Part shown: in pieces, positions 6,699-11,522 of the stretch
How positions within the stretch are numbered: position 1 is the stretch's first letter
How the letters are laid out: every line of letters begins with the position of its first letter
DNA from: SZUA-584 sp050943225
GTDB lineage: Bacteria; Bacillota; Clostridia; Christensenellales; SZUA-584
Assembly: GCA_050943225.1 (NCBI GenBank)
Contig: JBMNOT010000052.1
Coordinates: 1 to 11,522, forward strand
Length of the DNA stretch: 11,522 nucleotides
Direction: 5' to 3'
Translations under genes and position numbers: made by a program
Notes under the pieces: model-generated
Databases searched by the model: none
Told to the model about the DNA's origin: nothing
What the model saw: only the letters and a program-made list of their open reading frames with translations

Positions 6699-7742
6699 AT
6701 GAAGAAACTGACTGGATTATTGGTGCTGGTGCTGGTGGCGGCGATGCTGTTTGCCGGCTGTGGAACGTCTTCCGCAAGCTCGGACACGGGTAAGGAACCG
6801 GCAAAGCAGGAAGCGGCTGTATCGGGCGAGAAGGAAGTCTACGTTTGGGCTTGCCAGTACAATTCGCTGCCGTTGTTTGTCAATAACGACTATATCGGCA
6901 TGGACCTGGTGGCGGAAGAGCTGGGTGTGGAGGTAAAGAAGATTGGGCCTCAGGAGATCGATCTGCCGGCGCTTGTGGCGGCGATTGAGCAGGAGATACC
7001 CAAAAAGCCGGACGGCATGATGGTGGTGGGTTGGGATGCGTCTTTGGCCGCGGCGATCGATCAGGTGGTGGACGCGGGCATACCGGTGGTCACGGTGGAC
7101 GCGGACGTGCCGGACTCCAAGCGCCTGTGCTTTGTGGGTACCGACTGGTATCAGCTGGGCGTTGAGCAGGCCAAGGCGGTGGCGCCTTATCTGGAAGGAA
7201 AGTCGGGTACGGCTGTATTAATTGGCATACCGGGTGCCGACAACACGGCCAGTGCGCTGGACGGCTATACGGCAACGCTGCAGAAGCTGGCCCCGAACAT
7301 TACGGTGTACGACAAGGTTTATGACGCACAGACAAACCCGCAGGTGGTGGCTGAGACAATCGGAAACCTGATTAAAGCCGACGAAACCATTGTGGCGGTG
7401 GCCGGTATCGACGCATCATGCGGCCCCGGAATTGCGCAGGCGATCAAGGAGGCGGGCAAGGTAGGTTCAGTGTACGGCACCTGTGTGGATGCTGAGGCAG
7501 AGCATCTCCAGGGCGTGAAGGACGGCGCGCTGGTGGCCGCTGTGGGACAGAGGAGACATTTCTTCACTTACTATGGCGTGAAAATGCTTTACGATTACAA
7601 TCACAGCAAGATAGAGTTCACCAAAGACGACAAAGCCGCCGGCATCACAAACATTCCCTCGATGATCAGCACGGGCTTCATTGTGGTCACTCCTGACAAT
7701 GTGGACTTGATGATCGAATCGTTGGCTGAAAAAACAAAGTAA
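6699..7742 (+). CDS. Sugar-binding lipoprotein of the ABC importer
   Basis: This is the substrate-binding component (347 aa), lipid-anchored outside the membrane. The signal peptide is residues 1-20 with lipobox FAGC and Cys21 as the lipidation site, followed by a Ser/Gly/Lys/Glu-rich linker to about residue 45. The rest is a Peripla_BP_4/RbsB-type two-lobed domain with landmarks VDAGIPVVTVDADVP, FVGTDWYQLG, IGIPGADNTASALDG and VAGIDASCGPGIAQAIKEAG. A very strong AAAGGAGG (6682-6689) and a 50-nt gap suggest high expression. A long hairpin directly after the stop codon (7750-7790) may stabilise this part of the message. It is closer to ribose/rhamnose/AI-2 binders than to multi-sugar (family 1) binders. 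Confidence 0.95.
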   Translation: MKKLTGLLVLVLVAAMLFAGCGTSSASSDTGKEPAKQEAAVSGEKEVYVWACQYNSLPLFVNNDYIGMDLVAEELGVEVKKIGPQEIDLPALVAAIEQEIPKKPDGMMVVGWDASLAAAIDQVVDAGIPVVTVDADVPDSKRLCFVGTDWYQLGVEQAKAVAPYLEGKSGTAVLIGIPGADNTASALDGYTATLQKLAPNITVYDKVYDAQTNPQVVAETIGNLIKADETIVAVAGIDASCGPGIAQAIKEAGKVGSVYGTCVDAEAEHLQGVKDGALVAAVGQRRHFFTYYGVKMLYDYNHSKIEFTKDDKAAGITNIPSMISTGFIVVTPDNVDLMIESLAEKTK

Positions 7743-7749
7743 TATGGGG

Positions 7750-7790
7750 TTGTAGGGAATATGCTGCTTTGGCAGCATATTCCCCTACAA
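7750..7790. repeat. Long palindrome/hairpin after the binding-protein gene
   Basis: Arms 7750-7767 and 7772-7790 pair over 18 bp with one bulged C (7785) and a four-base loop, forming a very stable hairpin. On the + strand it is followed by AAAAAA and the next gene's AAGGAG, not by T residues. On the - strand no T run follows either. It is therefore not a classical intrinsic terminator. It could be an RNA stabiliser for the binding-protein message, a partial transcription barrier, or an intergenic palindromic repeat. Its TTGTAGGG...CCCTACAA ends recall REP-like repeats I remember from Clostridia, from memory only. Confidence 0.85.
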
Positions 7791-7805
7791 AAAAGGAGAT
7801 TTACC

Positions 7806-8333
7806 ATGAAAATCAGGCACATTTCCATAGTACTCCTTTTGGTATTTATACTAGCATCTTGTGCTGAAAAAGACAACTCTCAATCGCAATACATGCCGTC
7901 CGAAACGAATTATAAGGAAGAGTTGGATATAAACTCACCCGAGGGGTTAGCAAAAGCGTCCAGCGAGCTGTATTTGGCAATGGTAAACGGAGAAAAGGAC
8001 ATTTGGGAAGGGGTCGAGGAGCTAACCGGATATGCTGTGGCGGATTCCGCGCAGCAGCTTAGGAACAACATGGATGAATTTACGAATCAGATCAAAGCGA
8101 CAAAGGACTATCTTGAGTCGATTGATGATGAGGTTGCGTACTATCATTATGCCGCAACGGAATACGCGGACAATGGAGTGGCAAAGATCAGAAGAATCCA
8201 AGCACATAAAAACGGAAAGAAGTATTACTTTGAACAGGTGTTCGTAAAAGAGGACGGGCAATGGAAAATAGCCAGCGACAACTTGATTGATGCGTTTGAA
8301 ATAAAATCAAAATTTCTGTTTTGGTATGTATAG
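7806..8333 (+). CDS. Small lipoprotein, NTF2-like C-terminus, function unknown
   Basis: This 175-residue protein has a lipoprotein signal: basic start (MKIRH), hydrophobic core and lipobox LASC with Cys19. It should therefore be anchored to the outer face of the membrane. The mature part is acidic and mostly helical, ending in strands with YYFEQVFVKEDGQWKIA, a pattern typical of SnoaL/NTF2-like or DUF4829-like lipoproteins. I do not recognise a specific family. The start is set by AAGGAG (7793-7798), seven bases before ATG 7806. An earlier in-frame ATG at 7761 lies inside the hairpin and would disrupt the signal peptide. It has no obvious link to sugar catabolism and, with the hydrolase remnant, may be an insertion into the operon. 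Confidence 0.8.
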   Translation: MKIRHISIVLLLVFILASCAEKDNSQSQYMPSETNYKEELDINSPEGLAKASSELYLAMVNGEKDIWEGVEELTGYAVADSAQQLRNNMDEFTNQIKATKDYLESIDDEVAYYHYAATEYADNGVAKIRRIQAHKNGKKYYFEQVFVKEDGQWKIASDNLIDAFEIKSKFLFWYV

Positions 8334-8346
8334 TGTGGAGGATTAG

Positions 8347-8658
8347 ATTGATTATATGCGCGTGCGAGCGGAAGTGCCTGATATGGCCAGCCATGTGCCG
8401 CTTGAGTCGGGGAGAAACAGCTTTTTGATGTTTGAGCCGGTTTTGTATGCGGCCCGCATACGAACTCCCTGTCTCGCCATCCGCGGCGATGTCGATGAGA
8501 TCGTTCCAATGGGGAAATCCGAAAGGCTGATCTGCGAAATCAGCAGTATTAAGGAACTTAGCGTCATCAAACACGGGCCGCATCCGTTACCCATGAGCGA
8601 TAAAGCGTCGGAAGTGTTTGCATTGACACTGGACTGGTTTGACAGATATATGGTATAA
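8347..8658 (+). pseudogene. C-terminal remnant of an alpha/beta hydrolase
   Basis: The frame encodes only the last ~100 residues of an alpha/beta hydrolase. After ATG 8356 it has PCLAIRGDVDEIVP with the usual catalytic acid (Asp47) and HGPHPLP with the usual catalytic histidine (His76). The nucleophile elbow (GxSxG) and the N-terminal half are absent here and elsewhere in the window. Coding-like sequence continues a few codons upstream of the ATG (Ile-Asp-Tyr) and then hits TAG at 8344-8346, as expected for a deletion junction. A GGAGG at 8337-8341 is 14 bases from the ATG, too far for good initiation. It might still be translated as a short protein, but hydrolase activity is unlikely. Confidence 0.65.
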
Positions 8659-8668
8659 GGGGAACTTC

Positions 8669-9772
8669 ATGATCAATTTGGTGGACTATTACGAAAAACT
8701 GAGAAGAGTGCGCAGCTTCATGGAGCAGAACGGTTATGACTATGTGATGCTTATGCGCAGAGATAATTTCGGATGGCTGACCTGCGGCGGTGATAGCAAG
8801 GTGTTCCGAAGTTCAGAATACGGTATGGGTATATTGTTGGTGGGGCGTGAAAATGTCCGCTTTATTGCGCAGTATATGGACGCGGATAGGATCTATGATG
8901 ACGAATTGGATGGATTAGGAATCGAAAAGATATCGCTAAAGTGGTACGAGGCTTCTCCTGTGGTAAAAGCAGTTGAATTGACAAACGGAAAGAGGACGGC
9001 CGCCGATTTTGATGTATATCAGACGAATGTGGAACAGAAGCTCCAGAAAATCTACGCGCTGCATTATCCGCTGACAGAAAGCGAAATAGCGTTATACCAG
9101 GAGTACGGACGGTTATGCGACCGCATGCTTTTCAATATCGCTAGTCGGATCAAGCCGGGCATGACGGAACACGAAATTGAAGCGGAGATATTGTACGATT
9201 ACGCGCGGGAGAATATGCCTGTTAAGGTATTGTTGGTATCCAGCGACGAACGGATCGACAAATACAGACATCCGTTGGCCAGCGGCAAAAAGGTACAGAA
9301 ACGCGTATTACTGCACCCCGCCGCCGAAAAACGCGGGCTGCATCTCAATATAACGCGTACGCTGTATTTTGGGGAAGCGCCGCGGGATGTTTTGGAGAAA
9401 CAGGAATTGATAAACCTCTGTGAGGCACAGGCTATGGCGATGTGTCGCCCTGGTTTTAATATGACGGACATATTGACGGAACGAAAACGAATATTCAGTG
9501 AATATGGATGCGCCGATGAATGGAAATATCATTATCCCGGTGCGGTTTCGGGATACCAGATCGGTTCGGCTCAACCGTTTGTAGAAAATTGTAAAATCGA
9601 GAGCGGCATTCCGTTTGACTTGTTTGTAACTGTGAAGGGCGCAAAAGTGGAGGAAATGTGCCTGAGTAGTGACGATGGCGGCATCAATTTGACGGCGACT
9701 GGGCATTGGCCGCTGAAAACGTATCGGTATGGCGATCGGGAATATCGGCTGCCAATTATTTTACAAATGTGA
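8669..9772 (+). CDS. M24 (pita-bread fold) family protein, metal ligands largely lost
   Basis: At 367 aa it has the layout of Xaa-Pro aminopeptidase/creatinase-type M24 proteins: an N-terminal domain (1-130, with DYVMLMRRDNFGWLT) and a C-terminal pita-bread domain from ESEIALYQEYGRLCDRM-like sequence onward, with IKPGMTEHEIEAEI. The metal-site motifs are degenerate. The usual second aspartate in SDxTRT is Asn227 (HLNITRTLYFG), the first-aspartate region reads HPAAEKRG, the GHGIG histidine region reads PGAVSGYQIG, and the TxEPG glutamate region reads VTVKGAK. It is probably not a working metallopeptidase; such members can bind or act on non-peptide ligands. AAGGGG (8657-8662) six bases upstream selects ATG 8669 over an in-frame TTG at 8639. 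Its role in the sugar operon is unknown. Confidence 0.72.
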   Translation: MINLVDYYEKLRRVRSFMEQNGYDYVMLMRRDNFGWLTCGGDSKVFRSSEYGMGILLVGRENVRFIAQYMDADRIYDDELDGLGIEKISLKWYEASPVVKAVELTNGKRTAADFDVYQTNVEQKLQKIYALHYPLTESEIALYQEYGRLCDRMLFNIASRIKPGMTEHEIEAEILYDYARENMPVKVLLVSSDERIDKYRHPLASGKKVQKRVLLHPAAEKRGLHLNITRTLYFGEAPRDVLEKQELINLCEAQAMAMCRPGFNMTDILTERKRIFSEYGCADEWKYHYPGAVSGYQIGSAQPFVENCKIESGIPFDLFVTVKGAKVEEMCLSSDDGGINLTATGHWPLKTYRYGDREYRLPIILQM

Positions 9773-9828
9773 AATGAAACAAGGGTCATGTCTCGCGCTG
9801 AAGAAAGGGCGCATTTTACAAACTATTG

Positions 9829-9842
9829 TGGGATCGATAACA
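9829..9842. promoter_or_regulatory. Second operator-like site before the sugar kinase
   Basis: TGGGATCGATAACA matches the idealised palindrome TGTTATCGATAACA at 12 of 14 positions and shares ATCGATAACA exactly with the repeats at 118-186. It lies eight bases before the GGAGGG ribosome site of the kinase gene, the only gap of about 90 bp in this part of the operon. A weak TTTACA (9815-9820)-17 bp-TAACAT (9838-9843) promoter could overlap it. The same LacI-family regulator may thus control a second transcription unit beginning at the kinase. Confidence 0.5.
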
Positions 9843-9862
9843 TATGCATAGGAGGGCAATAG

Positions 9863-11407
9863 ATGGGAAAATACCTGTTGGGCATTGACTACGGGACGGG
9901 AGGAGGCAAGGCCTGTATAACGGACGATGAATTAAATATGCTTGCCTACGCTTATCGAGAATATCCGATTTACACGGATCATCCTGGGTTCTCTGAGCAT
10001 GATCCCGAGATGTACTGGAAGGTAACTTGCGAGATCATTCAGGAATGCGTTCGAAAGAGCGGCGTGAACCCAAAAGATATTGTTGCACTATCCACTTCCT
10101 CCGCGCTACCCGCGATGGTGATGGTGGATGAGCAGGGAAATATTATTAACAGAGCATATAATCTGATGGACAGGCGGGCGACGCGGGAAGTTGAGTGGAT
10201 AAAAGAACATATAGGTGAAAAGCGCGTATTCGAAGTGTCGGCTAACAGGCTGGAAGACCATCCGTCGCTGGTCAATCTGTTGTGGGAGAAAAATAATCGC
10301 CCGGATGATTTCAAACGCATACGCATGGTACATACCATCGACAGCTTTATTAAATATCGTCTGACAGGCGTTTCGGATATTAACGTATCCGAAGCAGCGT
10401 TCTACGGTGTGGCTTACAACCTATATAAGGAAGAGTTTGATCAGGATATATTGGACGCACTGGGAATCGATTGCACGATATTGCCACAGATATCGCCTTG
10501 CGAGACTTTTATAGGCGAGGTGACGCCCAAAGCCGCTGCGGCTACCGGCCTTGCGGCAGGTACCAAGGTGGCATCCGGACAGGCGGACGCGTGCGCAGGT
10601 TGGCTGGGCGCCGGAGCCATTAACGTGGGCGACATTCAAATGAATCTGGGCACGTGCGGAAATTTCGGTGTCATTCTGGAGAAACCCAATTTTATTGATT
10701 CAATGATTAACTTTGCCTACACCATTAAAGGGACGTATGTTGTGCTGCCAACTACCACAACGGGCGGCGTGCTGATGCGCTATATGCGCGACAACTTTTC
10801 GCCGCTAGAGGTGGCAATTGAGAAGGCATCCGGTATGGACAGCTATGATCTGCTTAATATGGAGGCGGCAAAGGTGGCTCCCGGATGCGACGGGCTGCTG
10901 GTGCTGCCCTACCTGATGGGGGAACGTACACCGATTTGGGATGTCAATGCGCGCGGTGTGGTTTTTGGGTTGTCTCTCAACCACACACGGGCTCATTTGA
11001 TCCGTGGAATGATGGAGAGCGTTGGTTATGCGTTGTATGACTCGTTCACAGTGCTGAAGGACAACGTGGATAAGATCAACTATCCCATCGTACTCAACGA
11101 AGGCGGCGCGAAAAGCAAACTGTGGCGGCAGATCATCACCGACATATTTAATATACCCACGGTACTGGTCAAGAACAGAGCGGGCGCACCGTTTGGCAAT
11201 TGTTTGCTCGCAGGAAAAATCGCTGGTATATTTAAAAATTACTCCATTGCAAAAGAGCGGACGGAGTATATTGATCCGATGGAGCCGGATGCGGCGCGGC
11301 ACGATATGTACATGGACTACTTTGGGTTATATAAAAGGATTTATGCGGATGTCAGGGAGCGTTTTGTGGATCTGGCTGAGTTAAGAAGTCGATACGTTCA
11401 AAAATAA
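9863..11407 (+). CDS. FGGY-family carbohydrate kinase
   Basis: This 514-residue sugar kinase uses ATP to phosphorylate a ketose (the family includes xylulo-, fuculo-, ribulo- and rhamnulokinases). The N-terminal phosphate loop is GIDYGTGGGKA (from residue 7). The catalytic base is Asp242 in SGQADACAGWLG. C-terminal family segments follow: VLPYLMGERTPIWD, VFGLSLNHTRAHLIRGMMESVGYAL, NEGGAKSKLWRQI and AGAPFGNCLLAG. The length is normal, and GGAGGG at 9851-9856 fixes the start. In this operon the product should be a ketose phosphate, cleaved by one of the two aldolases. The motif around the substrate pocket (YNLMDRRA) does not by itself identify the sugar. Confidence 0.93.
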   Translation: MGKYLLGIDYGTGGGKACITDDELNMLAYAYREYPIYTDHPGFSEHDPEMYWKVTCEIIQECVRKSGVNPKDIVALSTSSALPAMVMVDEQGNIINRAYNLMDRRATREVEWIKEHIGEKRVFEVSANRLEDHPSLVNLLWEKNNRPDDFKRIRMVHTIDSFIKYRLTGVSDINVSEAAFYGVAYNLYKEEFDQDILDALGIDCTILPQISPCETFIGEVTPKAAAATGLAAGTKVASGQADACAGWLGAGAINVGDIQMNLGTCGNFGVILEKPNFIDSMINFAYTIKGTYVVLPTTTTGGVLMRYMRDNFSPLEVAIEKASGMDSYDLLNMEAAKVAPGCDGLLVLPYLMGERTPIWDVNARGVVFGLSLNHTRAHLIRGMMESVGYALYDSFTVLKDNVDKINYPIVLNEGGAKSKLWRQIITDIFNIPTVLVKNRAGAPFGNCLLAGKIAGIFKNYSIAKERTEYIDPMEPDAARHDMYMDYFGLYKRIYADVRERFVDLAELRSRYVQK

Positions 11408-11435
11408 AATAATCATGAGAAAACAGGAGGAAGCT

Positions 11436-11522
11436 ATGAAAAAAACAACGTTTGGTTTGATCGTCACAACGAGGGGATTTTTTAATCCAGAGCTGGCGCG
11501 TGTAGGCCGAAAAAAATTGATT
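11436..11522 (+). CDS. Probable fucose/arabinose isomerase-like protein, N-terminal fragment
   Basis: The gene runs off the window; only 29 codons are visible. AGGAGG (11425-11430) five bases upstream makes the start reliable. The peptide opens with GLIVTTRGFFNPELA, which matches what I remember of the N-termini of L-fucose/L-arabinose isomerase-family proteins (Rossmann-like first strand and loop). The gene follows the kinase by 28 bases. An isomerase here would supply the ketose for the kinase, completing isomerase, kinase, aldolase. Identification rests on a short stretch and on context. Confidence 0.55.
   Translation, partial: MKKTTFGLIVTTRGFFNPELARVGRKKLI

Noticed and set aside
7761..7805. 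Longer start for the small lipoprotein
   Set aside because: It would begin inside the hairpin arm and put 15 residues before a complete lipoprotein signal peptide. ATG 7806 has an ideal ribosome site.
8639..8668. In-frame TTG start extending the M24 protein by ten residues
   Set aside because: It overlaps the hydrolase remnant and has no ribosome site, while ATG 8669 has AAGGGG at six bases.
9790..9818. Possible intrinsic terminator (GCGC...GCGC then ATTTT) after the M24 gene
   Set aside because: The stem is only four to five pairs with a large loop and the T run is four bases, too weak to call.

Overview
The window looks like an anaerobic Firmicute of the Clostridia type. It has strong AGGAGG-like ribosome binding sites, two lipoprotein signal peptides with lipobox cysteines, a mid-range base composition, and a tightly packed one-strand sugar operon. 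All genes recognised are on the + strand. This assignment rests on gene style alone.

Region 1 (1-261) is a control region. A good sigma-70-type promoter (-35 at 86-91, -10 at 109-114) is followed at its predicted start site by four head-to-tail 18-bp repeats (118-186). Each is centred on ATCGAT and looks like a LacI-family operator. A fifth copy with a second -10-like stretch lies at 1-29. Region 2 (262-3104) holds a class II (fuculose-phosphate type) aldolase, a class II fructose-bisphosphate-type aldolase and a LacI-family regulator. A perfect 22-bp tandem duplication lies across the aldolase/regulator junction.

Region 3 (3126-7742) is an ABC sugar importer of the ribose/galactose/AI-2 class: permease, double ATPase, a second and different permease, and a lipoprotein binding protein. 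Region 4 (7743-8658) breaks up the operon. It holds a long palindrome, a small lipoprotein and the C-terminal half of an alpha/beta hydrolase. Region 5 (8669-11522) holds an M24 'pita-bread' protein that has lost most metal ligands, an FGGY sugar kinase with a second operator-like site just upstream, and the first 29 codons of a probable fucose/arabinose-isomerase-like protein.

Together these give import, isomerisation, phosphorylation and aldol cleavage of a sugar, most plausibly a deoxyhexose or pentose such as fucose, rhamnose or arabinose. The sequence does not fix the substrate. The most unusual points are the operator array, C-terminal linker-plus-helix tails on both aldolases (the first resembling a bacterial-microcompartment encapsulation peptide), a metal-ligand-poor M24 protein, and the junction duplication.
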